The notes beneath the pieces are model-generated. The model ran no database searches. It saw only the letters and a program-made list of their open reading frames with translations, and had not been told where the DNA came from. The translations under genes were made by a program, and so were the position numbers. DNA of 36,187 nucleotides from an uncultured Roseburia sp. (GTDB taxonomy: Bacteria; Bacillota; Clostridia; Lachnospirales; Lachnospiraceae), in NCBI GenBank assembly GCA_947642555.1, contig CANRSX010000045.1, positions 1 to 36,187 of the forward strand, in the 5' to 3' direction. This document shows positions 16,364 to 24,807 of the stretch, piece after piece (the stretch's first letter is position 1; every line of letters starts with the position of its first letter).

Positions 16364-17407
16364 ATGAACCCACAGACCAACAGCATCATCCGGGCGCTGA
16401 CTCTGCTTGACCTCCTGAAAAAAGAAACGGACGACAAACACAGTCTTTCGCAGAAGCAGCTGCTTGACCTGATGCAGAAAAAAGACGGCAGCTGCACTGA
16501 AAAGACGCTGCGCACCGACCTGCGCTGCCTGATGGAACTCTTAAACCCGCCCGTCACGGAATATGACGCACAGAAAGACCGGTTCCGGATCCGCTACGAC
16601 GGGATCGAAGAAGGCAGAAAACGCATGAGCGGGATCCGCTACGTCCACGAATTCTCCAATGACGACCTGGAGCTGCTTCTTACGCTGGTGTGCACCTGCA
16701 CGGAAATCGGCGATGCGCAGAAAAACCGCCTGACCGAACGCATCAAAGCGCTCGGCAGCGGATGTTACACCTATCACACGGAGACCCTCACCGCCGTCCC
16801 GGAATACAGTACAATCCGCACGGACGGGCTGCGCCGGAATATCCGCACCCTTGGCGCTGCCATAAAGCAGAACCGCCGCGTCTCCTTTGTCTTTAACCGC
16901 TATGACAGGGACGGTCGTCTCGTCCCGGTGCGTGAGGCCCGCTACGAGGTCAGCCCGTATCACATCGTAAAGTACGGGCCGAAGTATTACCTGCTCTGCG
17001 GCCACGGGACTTCGGAGAAAACCTACATTTATCGTCCTGATCTCATGACGGACCTTCAGGTGATGGAGGAGGAGCGGACAGGCATCCGCGAGATAAAGGA
17101 GCTGCGCCATTCCGGCGCCATGGAATATATGGAGCGGCACCTCAGCATGAGCTACGACGAGCCGCGGACCGTGACGCTTAAGCTGCACCGTGACGTCTAC
17201 ACGCAGTTTCACGACAGCTTTGGGAGCCATTACACGGTAAAACGAAGCGTCGACGAGGAGCACGACGAGGTCGAGGTATACAGCAGCGAGCAGGCGGTCA
17301 TAAACTGGGTCATCCAGAACAGCGGCCGTGCGGAGATCATCCGCCCGAACCTCCTGCGGAAAAAGCTTTCGGAAAGAGCTGCGGCACTCCTGAAACAATA
17401 CAAATAA
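16364..17407 (+). CDS. WYL domain transcriptional regulator
   Basis: 347 residues. The N-terminal 60 residues form a winged-helix unit (SIIRALTLLDLLKK, then TEKTLRTDLRCLMELL as recognition helix). The WYL domain covers about residues 165-240: RRVSFVFNRYDRDGRLVP, then SPYHIVKYGPKYYLLC, where the name-giving tripeptide reads YYL. A C-terminal WCX-like part (VTLKLHRDVYTQFHDSFG) completes it. WYL proteins bind a ligand, often nucleotide-related, and control metabolic or defence genes. The ATG at 16364 follows GAAGGGAG. It is divergent from the sugar kinase and precedes two unknown genes and a phosphatase. Confidence 0.88.
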   Translation: MNPQTNSIIRALTLLDLLKKETDDKHSLSQKQLLDLMQKKDGSCTEKTLRTDLRCLMELLNPPVTEYDAQKDRFRIRYDGIEEGRKRMSGIRYVHEFSNDDLELLLTLVCTCTEIGDAQKNRLTERIKALGSGCYTYHTETLTAVPEYSTIRTDGLRRNIRTLGAAIKQNRRVSFVFNRYDRDGRLVPVREARYEVSPYHIVKYGPKYYLLCGHGTSEKTYIYRPDLMTDLQVMEEERTGIREIKELRHSGAMEYMERHLSMSYDEPRTVTLKLHRDVYTQFHDSFGSHYTVKRSVDEEHDEVEVYSSEQAVINWVIQNSGRAEIIRPNLLRKKLSERAAALLKQYK

Positions 17408-17433
17408 ACCCGCCCAAAGTTACCGGTTCTGCC

Positions 17434-17442
17434 TGCTATAAT
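17434..17442 (+). promoter_or_regulatory. Extended -10 promoter before the 194-residue gene
   Basis: TGC directly before a perfect TATAAT (17437-17442) makes an extended -10 element. No good -35 box is seen at 16 to 18 bases. It lies 30 bases after the WYL gene and 76 bases before the next ATG. Confidence 0.55.
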
Positions 17443-17465
17443 AAGCTCATCAACCAGTTGGCGCG

Positions 17466-17490
17466 GCAGAACTCACACTCTGTGAGCTGC
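17466..17490 (+). promoter_or_regulatory. Inverted repeat in the leader of the 194-residue gene
   Basis: The arms CTCACA and TGTGAG flank a 3-base loop. The pairing extends outward as GCAG with CTGC across a 2-base bulge. It lies about 24 bases after the extended -10 box, inside the likely leader. It could be a DNA operator or an RNA hairpin. Confidence 0.45.
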
Positions 17491-17517
17491 CCTCATGAAC
17501 AGAAAGCAGGTACATGT

Positions 17518-18102
17518 ATGAAAAACGACATCAGAACCGCAATGGAACACGCACGGGAAGAACTCCTGGCGCTGTTATCCCTGTATGAGGAGACGGACGG
17601 TCTTCAGGGAGCCTTTCAGGGCGGCGACGCGTGGGATTACGCGTTAAGCGAGCTGGACCGGATCCGCGGACAGATGCATCAGATGCTTCGCGATCCCGCA
17701 GAAGAGACGCCCCTCTGGCAGGTTCTTCTGTGTGCGTCGGATGTATACCAGATCCTCGACGAGACCGAATTTTTTATCCGCCAGTGCGAGGTGCCGGGCG
17801 TGGTGACGCGCTGGAAACGGATCAATCCCAGGCTGATTTATTTTGACTGCGCCTTCACGCTCATGGAAAGCTGTCCGGATACCTACCGGGACATACAGCG
17901 CGGTTTAACCGGCCTTTCGCTCTCCTGCTATCCCGACCCGGAGCTGGTCGCAGAGCGGAACGCGTATTTTAAAGAGGCAGAAAAAGACTTTGAACGACAG
18001 GGCCGCGATTTTTCTGAGGAGTTTCTCTTCCAGGAGGAACTGAAACGCACGGTCCGCCTGCTGTTTGAGGAGGCCGCACAGGCCGTCCCTGCCTGCGATT
18101 AG
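17518..18102 (+). CDS. Unknown helical protein, 194 residues
   Basis: I do not recognise this protein. It is predicted almost entirely helical, acidic and rich in Trp, Tyr and Cys. It has no signal peptide, membrane segment or metal motif that I can see. An N-terminal segment (EHAREELLALLSLYEET) and a C-terminal segment (EEFLFQEELKRTVRLLFEEA) look amphipathic. The ATG at 17518 has only a weak GCAGG site. It sits behind the WYL regulator with its own extended -10 promoter. A weak hairpin (GCGTT/AACGC, 18112-18126) follows the stop without a T-run, so the next gene is probably co-transcribed. Confidence 0.65.
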   Translation: MKNDIRTAMEHAREELLALLSLYEETDGLQGAFQGGDAWDYALSELDRIRGQMHQMLRDPAEETPLWQVLLCASDVYQILDETEFFIRQCEVPGVVTRWKRINPRLIYFDCAFTLMESCPDTYRDIQRGLTGLSLSCYPDPELVAERNAYFKEAEKDFERQGRDFSEEFLFQEELKRTVRLLFEEAAQAVPACD

Positions 18103-18156
18103 CGGGCTGTAGCGTTCTGCAAACGCCCAAATGACCGGAAAAAAGAGAGGAAACGT

Positions 18157-19242
18157 ATGAAAACAACAGAACGACTCGAAACATGGTTAAACAGCGGTTC
18201 GCCGGAATCGTACCACCTCGCGGAGGACGCGCAGGATCTGCCGGAAACGTCGGATCCGGACACATTCAGCGACTTTCACGAGATCCGGAATCCGTATCAG
18301 AAGTTTTTCTTCTATAAATATGAAGAACCGTCGCCAGAGCAATGGGCCATGGCCGCCGGAAAGGGGATGTACCGGGAAATCGGACGCTATTCGCTGCATG
18401 ACCCTGATCTGGCCAGCCCGCTGCTGCAGGCGTTGTATCAGACGCTTTGGCCAGAGCTGACCGCACAGCCCTTTATGCGGTACGAAGAAGGGAAGGGCTC
18501 CCGGATCGCTTCCGACGCCATGACCTCCGCCCTCACCCGGCTTTCCGATGCCCTGCAGCAGAGCTTCTCTCTCACCGCGGCGCCAGAGCACGCGGATCCT
18601 GCCATGACCGCCCGGATCCGAAAGATCTATGAGAGATGCCGGACGATAGCTCCCAGGCAGAAATGGTGGACCCGTCTCTTTTTCACGCTGGTCACCGCGG
18701 ACTTATCGGAAGTCGGGCTGGAGACAGAATTTTACCGGATGATCAACCGGGAATATCCCGCCATGGCAGGCTTCTTAACAGGCTGCTTTACCGTCGGCAA
18801 CTACTGCCCGGTTCCCACAGGCTTTAATGGGCCGCGAAGCGACTACGGGCGTTCTGATTACTGGGATCTGACGCTGATGAAGCTCCGCGAATGGTATCAG
18901 AATGAGCCGGGCCCGGACAGCGACCGGATCCTCTTAACGGAACAGCTGCTGCATGGCCACAGGGAGGGACGCGCGGACAACTGCAGGGCCTGGCTGAGCT
19001 GGTTTGAGGGCAGAGGCGCGCTGCCCGGAAAGGACGGCTGGCATTCGTTTGTGGATTCGCTTTTGCTGCAGGATTATGTCGACGCGGATTATAACGTAAA
19101 GCCCTTCTGGGAGGGGCACAGCTGGAGGAATCCCGGCCTGCCGCAGAGCCGGGATGAGATTAACCGGGGACTCACGGAGATCACCATCCGGATCGCAGCG
19201 CGCTCCGTGCGGATCGCAAACGCGTGCCGTGGCCTTCTGTAG
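18157..19242 (+). CDS. Unknown protein, 361 residues
   Basis: Not recognised as a named family. The central part contains a striking motif: FTVGNYCPVPTGFNGPR followed by DYWDLTLMKLREWY (about residues 211-249). I have the impression of similar GN-x-x-P-x-P...WDLTL stretches in conserved hypothetical proteins of Firmicutes, but cannot assign a function. No signal peptide or membrane segment is seen. The N-terminus is acidic, and the C-terminus ends in a basic amphipathic helix (TIRIAARSVRIANACRG). The ATG at 18157 follows AGAGAGGAAA. It lies between the 194-residue unknown and the metallophosphatase on the same strand, 54 and 60 bases from each. Confidence 0.68.
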   Translation: MKTTERLETWLNSGSPESYHLAEDAQDLPETSDPDTFSDFHEIRNPYQKFFFYKYEEPSPEQWAMAAGKGMYREIGRYSLHDPDLASPLLQALYQTLWPELTAQPFMRYEEGKGSRIASDAMTSALTRLSDALQQSFSLTAAPEHADPAMTARIRKIYERCRTIAPRQKWWTRLFFTLVTADLSEVGLETEFYRMINREYPAMAGFLTGCFTVGNYCPVPTGFNGPRSDYGRSDYWDLTLMKLREWYQNEPGPDSDRILLTEQLLHGHREGRADNCRAWLSWFEGRGALPGKDGWHSFVDSLLLQDYVDADYNVKPFWEGHSWRNPGLPQSRDEINRGLTEITIRIAARSVRIANACRGLL

Positions 19243-19302
19243 CGCCTGCATACACATCGCGTCACATTTATCATCCTGCCTCAGAAAAAGGAGACTTTTA
19301 TC

Positions 19303-20010
19303 ATGGGAACATTTGTAATGTCGGACATACACGGCTGTTATGACGCCTTCATGGAAATGCTGGAGGAGATCTGTTTTTCGGAGGATGACACCCTCTATGT
19401 GCTCGGCGATATGATCGACCGGGGACCGCACCCCATCCGGGTCGTCCTCGACCTGATGCGGCGGCCGAACGTGGTCTGCCTGGCCGGGAATCACGAGTAC
19501 ATGGCGATGGAATGCCTGCCGTTCCTCCTAAAGCAGATTACCGACGAGAATATCTCTGCCCTTCAGGCCGGCATGGTGGAGCAGATTCTCACCTGGCAGC
19601 TAAACGGCGGACTTACCACCATGGATGAATTTCACGAGCTGAGCCCGAAGCTTCGGAAAAAGGTGGTGGATTTTCTCTCGGAGCTTAGCCTGTACGAGCA
19701 GGTATCGGTCCGGGGCCGCGACTACATCCTCGTCCACGCCGGGCTGGGAAATTTCAGCCCCAGAAGAAAGCTGTGGGATTATGACCTGCATGACCTCGTG
19801 TGGGAGCGGCCGGACTATGAGGAGCCCTATTTTTCGGACCGGTATGTGATCACCGGCCACACGCCGACCATGACCATCGACTCGAATCCCAGACCCGGCT
19901 ATATCTATCAGAATGCAAACCATATCGCGATCGACTGCGGCGCCGGGTTTGAGGGAAGGCTGGCGTGCTTATGCTTAGAGACCATGGAGGAGTTTTATGT
20001 GGAATGCTAA
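19303..20010 (+). CDS. Metallophosphoesterase, Ser/Thr phosphatase-like
   Basis: 235 residues. Calcineurin-type metallophosphoesterase with all metal motifs: DIHG (Asp8, His10), GDMIDRG (Asp36, Arg40), GNHE (Asn63, His64), HAGL (His145) and GHTPT (His186). The arrangement matches PPP-type protein phosphatases or ApaH/PrpE-like diadenosine tetraphosphatases; reading alone does not separate them. It is cytoplasmic, with no signal peptide. The ATG at 19303 follows AAAAAGGAGA. It is the last gene of this plus-strand group and ends 11 bases from the converging glycosidase gene. Confidence 0.87.
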   Translation: MGTFVMSDIHGCYDAFMEMLEEICFSEDDTLYVLGDMIDRGPHPIRVVLDLMRRPNVVCLAGNHEYMAMECLPFLLKQITDENISALQAGMVEQILTWQLNGGLTTMDEFHELSPKLRKKVVDFLSELSLYEQVSVRGRDYILVHAGLGNFSPRRKLWDYDLHDLVWERPDYEEPYFSDRYVITGHTPTMTIDSNPRPGYIYQNANHIAIDCGAGFEGRLACLCLETMEEFYVEC

Positions 20011-20013
20011 AGA

Positions 20014-20032
20014 AGGGGGCGTTATGCCCCCT
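20014..20032. terminator. Compact hairpin between convergent genes
   Basis: AGGGGGC and GCCCCCT flank a 5-base loop that contains the first base of the glycosidase stop codon on the minus strand. The T-run is poor on both strands (TCTTT on minus). It is the only candidate terminator for the phosphatase gene and for the carbohydrate operon. Confidence 0.5.
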
Positions 20033-22133
20033 GATCCTCCTCCTGCTTTACGGTAAGTACCGTGTGAATCGTCAGCTTCGGAAGCTTCACTTTTACATAT
20101 CCGTCTTCCTCCGTAACCTTTAGCCGGGTATTTTTCGGATACACCTGCCGGATCACCTTTCCTTCCGCCAGCGCACGGTTCAGATACAGATATCCCGGTC
20201 TGATTTTCGGCGCGTCGCCGTTTGTCTTCTCCGCCAGGTTCGACACGATATGGATGATCTGTTCCGTATCGTCCCCGTCCGGACGGCTGTATACGCAGCA
20301 GGAAACCGTTTCCTTATAAGGGGTTTTCAGATAACAGGACGGTGTTTTGATCCAGGCTTTTAAGATCCCGCAGAACAGGTTCCGGTTTAAATTCAGCTCA
20401 TATGTCTGAAAGATGTCATAGGCGATGTAGCAGCAGTTCTCATGTTCCACGACTGCCGGATCAGAAAGCGCCTCCTCTGCGGGCGGCGGGCACCACCAGT
20501 TGACCCACGTCGTGTCCGTCACAGGCGTACACGGGCTTACGATCTTTCCCATGCCCTTCCCTTCCGTCAGGCTGACCCGATACTGGATCCTTCCCATCGG
20601 GGGATACGTCTCTGGCATGTCCGCGAAAATACGGCTGTCATCCATCTTCAGATAGCCGCCGTACGCCTGGTCGCTGTAATCGGTAATCGCGCCCCTGTAA
20701 TCGCAGCCGAACATCTCGTGCAGTGCAAAATTATCCCGCTTCCTTCCGTCTTTTTCATAGAGGCCACACTCTCCCGCCGCCAGCACAAAGCCGCCGTCAC
20801 GCCGGAACGTCTCGAGCACTCCCTTTAATTCGTCCGTCACATGGAACATGCCCGCCAGGATGATGCCTTTATACTTCCCCGCTTCTTCCTTCGTCATCTC
20901 CTGCTCCGGCACGATCCTCCAGGTGTATCCGGCATAATCGCAGAGCGTCATGGCGCCTTTTAACGCCTCCTTGTGCGGATCCGGCTGGCGCACGCGCCCA
21001 ATGGCGTTTAAGACCACCCTGGAGCCGGATTTTGCCATGGTGGAGGAATCGCTCTGAATGATCGCGATATCCGCCAGAACCTCGCGGCCGGTCAGATATT
21101 TTTCATAGCGCTTTAACTCCTCATACGCCTTCCCCACCCTGCGGGCCTCCGTGTGTTCGAGCGTTCCGTCCACATGCTGGCTTCCGCTGTAGAAAAAGGC
21201 CCGGCAGCCGTTTGCCGCGATCTGCGCTCCGGCCAGCTCATACACCGCGTCCGGGCGGTAGTTGTAGACCTCCGACACATCCCCCGGCCCTAACTGCGGA
21301 CAGGGCGCCGGCGAGGTATCTCTTGAATATGCCGCGGACAGCCAGTTCCCGGCCCATGGCTCCGTAAACTGATAGTCCAGAAGATCCCGGATCCTTTTCG
21401 GATAGAGCGCGGCAAAATTGATGGTCACCTTAAGCTCTGGATCGATCGCTTTTACGGTATCCATGACGTCTTTTAGCATCTCATACGCGCAGTCCTCAAG
21501 AAATTCATTGACGTCGTGCCCCTGCCATCCAAAGTCAAAATACACGCGCTCGCCTTCCACGGTCCCCTCTTTTTCCGGCAGGTCGTATCCGTAGCGCTCC
21601 TTAAACTTCTTCTTACAGCTGTCGCAGTAGCACAGGCTTTTCCCGAAAATATCGAGGAACAGGCTGTCCGGATGATACTGGGTTACGACCTCTTTCAGCT
21701 GGCCGAGCACATAGTCCCGGTATCCCGTCTCATAGCAGGGCATTCCCCATTTCGCGGGGGACATCCGGTTGCGAAGCCGCACCGGATGTCCGTCCTTATC
21801 GCGGATCGCCCACTTCGGGTGCTGCACCGGCGCCAGCGTGTCGTATTCCAGGCAGTAATAGGCGTTGAACTCGATGTCGTGTTTTTTTAAAATCCGGCTG
21901 ACTTCTCCGATATAGTCGATGGAAAGTCCCGGATGCTTTGTCCCGATCTTTGTGTCATAGTAGCTGTAGCCCCAATGGTCCTTCGTGTAGACCATTAAGC
22001 TGTTAATACCGGCCTCCTCATAAAACCGTTCATATTCCGCCATGTCCAGTTTATCAAAAGAAACGATCGGGGGCGCCGGCGAGTGGTGGTCAATGAGATA
22101 CCCCCGGAACGAGGATTTAAATTTTTCAGACAT
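20022..22133 (-). CDS. GHL6-like glycoside hydrolase
   Basis: 703 residues. The N-terminal third is a TIM-barrel start typical of hypothetical glycosyl hydrolase 6 (GHL6) and related alpha-amylase-superfamily or fucosidase-like enzymes: YERFYEEAGINSLMVYTKDH, FNAYYCLEYD (residues 89-98), SLFLDIFG (157-164), then the cysteine cluster LCYCDSCKKKF (Cys168, Cys170, Cys173). The middle (about 370-600) resembles a beta-galactosidase trimerisation domain (YKGIILAGMFHVTD, FVLAAGECG). The catalytic acids and the substrate are not assignable by eye. There is no signal peptide, so it is cytoplasmic. The ATG at 22133 follows AAAAAGGAGA. It is the last gene of the operon, after an intercistronic hairpin. 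Confidence 0.75.
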   Translation of the reverse strand: MSEKFKSSFRGYLIDHHSPAPPIVSFDKLDMAEYERFYEEAGINSLMVYTKDHWGYSYYDTKIGTKHPGLSIDYIGEVSRILKKHDIEFNAYYCLEYDTLAPVQHPKWAIRDKDGHPVRLRNRMSPAKWGMPCYETGYRDYVLGQLKEVVTQYHPDSLFLDIFGKSLCYCDSCKKKFKERYGYDLPEKEGTVEGERVYFDFGWQGHDVNEFLEDCAYEMLKDVMDTVKAIDPELKVTINFAALYPKRIRDLLDYQFTEPWAGNWLSAAYSRDTSPAPCPQLGPGDVSEVYNYRPDAVYELAGAQIAANGCRAFFYSGSQHVDGTLEHTEARRVGKAYEELKRYEKYLTGREVLADIAIIQSDSSTMAKSGSRVVLNAIGRVRQPDPHKEALKGAMTLCDYAGYTWRIVPEQEMTKEEAGKYKGIILAGMFHVTDELKGVLETFRRDGGFVLAAGECGLYEKDGRKRDNFALHEMFGCDYRGAITDYSDQAYGGYLKMDDSRIFADMPETYPPMGRIQYRVSLTEGKGMGKIVSPCTPVTDTTWVNWWCPPPAEEALSDPAVVEHENCCYIAYDIFQTYELNLNRNLFCGILKAWIKTPSCYLKTPYKETVSCCVYSRPDGDDTEQIIHIVSNLAEKTNGDAPKIRPGYLYLNRALAEGKVIRQVYPKNTRLKVTEEDGYVKVKLPKLTIHTVLTVKQEEDQGA

Positions 22134-22150
22134 ATGCAGTCTCCTTTTTA

Positions 22151-22177
22151 AGAGGAAGCCCGAAAAGGGCTTCCTCT
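22151..22177 (-). other. Intercistronic stem-loop after the binding-protein gene
   Basis: A perfect 11-bp stem (AGAGGAAGCCC with GGGCTTCCTCT) and 5-base loop lie between the solute-binding-protein stop and the glycosidase binding site. No T-run follows on the minus strand. Such hairpins commonly protect upstream mRNA or partly end transcription, giving more binding protein than downstream enzyme. Confidence 0.65.
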
Positions 22178-22192
22178 CTGTCATCGTACTGT

Positions 22193-23884
22193 TTATTTGT
22201 TAAATGCGCTGTTGTCGTATGCCGTCTGCAGAATTTCCACATAGCGATCACACTTCAGTTTCTTTAAGTTTTCGATGTAGCTGTCCCACTCGGTGTCCAG
22301 ATCCATCGCGCCGGTGATAAACTTCGCCGCGCTCTGCTCCACATAGTCGTGAAGCGGTCCTTTGATCTGCGCCATCTCGTCCAGATCCTCCGGGAGCACA
22401 TATACCTCCGGCAGGAATTCCTCCGGCTGATGTCCGTCGTATTTGTTCTTTGTCTCCTGATACATAAACGCTTCAAATCCCTCCGTCGTGCCGATTTCCC
22501 CGGCTACCTCGGATAAGCGGTAATGCTCTGTGACGGCTCCGACCGACATTCCCTGCCACACCACATTCTGGACGTCGTCTAAGGATCTGGCTCTCTGCCA
22601 CTCCGCCTGCTCACCGTTGATGCCTAAGACGCCTTCCTCCGGCTTCACCCACTCCTCGCCTTCGCGTCCTTCGTTTGCGCGGCGCGTCCCTTCTTCTGAA
22701 TAAAGGTAGTCGATCCATTTGATCGTCTCCACCGGATTCTGATTGGCATTCGTGATCGCAAACGCGCCGCCCGTCATGCCGATCGGATTGTACGCCGTAT
22801 AAGAGACCCCGTCCGGGCCGGTAAGCGGCGGCAGCGCGACATATTCGCCCATTCTCTCCGATCCCATCTGGGTAAACGCAATCGGCGCACCGCCCGCCGC
22901 CACGCCGAACACCGCGTCGCTGCTCATACCCATCTGCTTGTACTGGTCCGCAGGCTGCGTATAGGCCGCCGGGTCGATCAGGCCCTTTTCATAGAGACCT
23001 GCCAGCCACTCCAGACCTTCTTTGTATTTTTCCTGATCCGGGACGAACTCTGCCTTCCCGTCCTTTAACAGTACGCGGTAAGCGTCCGAGGAGCCGTCGT
23101 TATAGATAAACGCGTTTAACAGTGCGTCCTCCAGGCCTGTATTCCACCCGGAAATCGCGCCCGAGAGCGGAATCTCGTCCGCCACCCCGTTCCCGTTCGG
23201 ATCCTGATCCTTAAACGCCTGAAGCACCGCCTCAAATTCTTCGGTTGTAGTCGGCATCTCAAGCCCCAGGTTGTCAAGCCAGGTCTGATTGATCCACAGC
23301 TTCTGCCCCATGGTACAGTGATAACACTCGTTGATCTGCGGCAGCGCATAGATATTTCCGTCCGGAGCCGTGATGGCCGGGCGCAGCCATTCGATTTCAT
23401 CGAGGAGCCGTTTCAGCTCCACCGTGTGCTCGTCGATCAGATCGTTTAACGGGATCAGCACTCCCTGTGATCCATAGAGCATCTGCTCTTCTTTTGTGAT
23501 GTTTGCGCTTAACAGCACATCCGGGTAATCGCCGCTGGCAAACAGTACGTTTCTCTTTTCATTTAATCCGTCTTCCGTACAGGTCTGCCAGGTGATGTGC
23601 ACATTCGTCAGTGCCTCTAACTCCTCCGTGAACAGGTTTGTGTTCAGATCCTCCAGCGTGGATGGCTTGGCTGTAAATACGGTAAGCTCAATCTTTTCAT
23701 CAGAGACCGGGAATTCGCCTCTGGCCGAGATACCGCCAGACGCTTCCGTGCTGCCTGCGCCTCCTGCATTGCCAGCGCTTTTTGTGTTCCCCGCTTCCCC
23801 CTGTCCGCTTCCGCAGGCGTTAAAACACATGCCTGCCGTCAGTGCCGCAGCCAGCGCTGCGCTTACTACTTGTCTTCTTTTCAT
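22193..23884 (-). CDS. Extracellular solute-binding lipoprotein (LplA/YtcQ type)
   Basis: 563 residues. It has an N-terminal lipoprotein signal: basic MKRRQ, a hydrophobic stretch, then FNAC with the lipidation cysteine at residue 24 and a Gly/Ser/Ala-rich tether. The body fits the large family-1 solute-binding proteins of oligosaccharide ABC transporters (ELTVFTAKPSTLEDLNTNLF, YALPQINECYHC, IKWIDYLYSEEGTRRANEG). A loop DPNGNGVADEIPLSG resembles a calcium-binding loop common in this subgroup. It sits outside the membrane and delivers sugar to the permeases encoded 22 bases upstream. No ATPase is encoded nearby, so a shared MsmX-type ATPase is likely; that is known for this class and inferred here. 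Confidence 0.92.
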   Translation of the reverse strand: MKRRQVVSAALAAALTAGMCFNACGSGQGEAGNTKSAGNAGGAGSTEASGGISARGEFPVSDEKIELTVFTAKPSTLEDLNTNLFTEELEALTNVHITWQTCTEDGLNEKRNVLFASGDYPDVLLSANITKEEQMLYGSQGVLIPLNDLIDEHTVELKRLLDEIEWLRPAITAPDGNIYALPQINECYHCTMGQKLWINQTWLDNLGLEMPTTTEEFEAVLQAFKDQDPNGNGVADEIPLSGAISGWNTGLEDALLNAFIYNDGSSDAYRVLLKDGKAEFVPDQEKYKEGLEWLAGLYEKGLIDPAAYTQPADQYKQMGMSSDAVFGVAAGGAPIAFTQMGSERMGEYVALPPLTGPDGVSYTAYNPIGMTGGAFAITNANQNPVETIKWIDYLYSEEGTRRANEGREGEEWVKPEEGVLGINGEQAEWQRARSLDDVQNVVWQGMSVGAVTEHYRLSEVAGEIGTTEGFEAFMYQETKNKYDGHQPEEFLPEVYVLPEDLDEMAQIKGPLHDYVEQSAAKFITGAMDLDTEWDSYIENLKKLKCDRYVEILQTAYDNSAFNK

Positions 23885-23906
23885 TTTTCCTCTCCTTTAT
23901 CTTATA

Positions 23907-24797
23907 TTAACCTTTCACGGAGCCGATCATTACGCCCTTCACAAAATATTTCTGCACAAAGGGGTAAATGCACAGCACCGGAAGGCTGGATACCACAATC
24001 AGGGCATATTTTAAGAGCTGCTTTAATCCCTCGCTCTTTTCCAAAAGAACCGCGTCCTTCATCATGCTCGCGTTCTGCTGGTTTCGTATCAGAATCTCCC
24101 GCAGCACGATCTGAAGCGGCTGCTTATCCTCCGTGTTTAAGTACATCAGCGCGTCAAAATAGGAATTCCAGTGGGAGATGGCGTAAAACAGTACCAGCAC
24201 TGCGATAATGGCCCTGCTTAACGGCAGAATCACATGCCAGATCAGTTTCGGCGTGCTGCAGCCTTCCATCTGCGCCGCCTCCTGTAATTCCACGGGAATG
24301 GTTTCCTGGAAAAATGTTTTTGCGATAATCATAAAGTACACGCTCATCGCTCCCGGAAGCACCATCGCCCAGATACTGTCCAGAATGTCCAGCTTACTCA
24401 CGACTAAATACGTAGGTACGATCCCTCCGTTAAAAATCATGGTAAAGGTGAAAAACATCATGATGACATTTCTGCCCTTTAAATCCTTTCTGGACAGCGG
24501 ATAGGCAGCCAGCAGCGTCACAAAAATATTGATGGCCGTCCCCACTGTCATATAGAGAAAGGAGTTCAGGTAGCCGGTCCAGATTTTGGACGACTGAAAT
24601 ACCGCTTTATATCCGTCCAGTGAAAATTCCACCGGGAGCAGCCTCACTCTTCCGGTGACCACCGCGTCCACGGAGCTGAACGAGGAGCTGACAATAAAAA
24701 TCAGCGGATATAAAAAGATGATCAGCGCCAGTCCCAGAAGGGTGTAGTTGATGATGTTAAAAATCAGGTCATCTTTTGATCTCAGTATTTTTTTCAT
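23907..24797 (-). CDS. ABC sugar permease (LplC/YtcP type)
   Basis: 296 residues, six predicted membrane segments (first at about 18-37, last near 258-280). The cytoplasmic EAA loop that docks the ATPase is EAAQMEG at residues 173-179 followed by LIWHVILP. The opening DDLIFNIINYTLLGLALIIF and the FNGGIVPTYL segment are typical of the second permease in LplABC-like carbohydrate importers. It lies 10 bases after the first permease and 22 bases before the binding protein. Confidence 0.92.
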   Translation of the reverse strand: MKKILRSKDDLIFNIINYTLLGLALIIFLYPLIFIVSSSFSSVDAVVTGRVRLLPVEFSLDGYKAVFQSSKIWTGYLNSFLYMTVGTAINIFVTLLAAYPLSRKDLKGRNVIMMFFTFTMIFNGGIVPTYLVVSKLDILDSIWAMVLPGAMSVYFMIIAKTFFQETIPVELQEAAQMEGCSTPKLIWHVILPLSRAIIAVLVLFYAISHWNSYFDALMYLNTEDKQPLQIVLREILIRNQQNASMMKDAVLLEKSEGLKQLLKYALIVVSSLPVLCIYPFVQKYFVKGVMIGSVKG

Positions 24798-24807
24798 TTT
24801 ACGCCTC

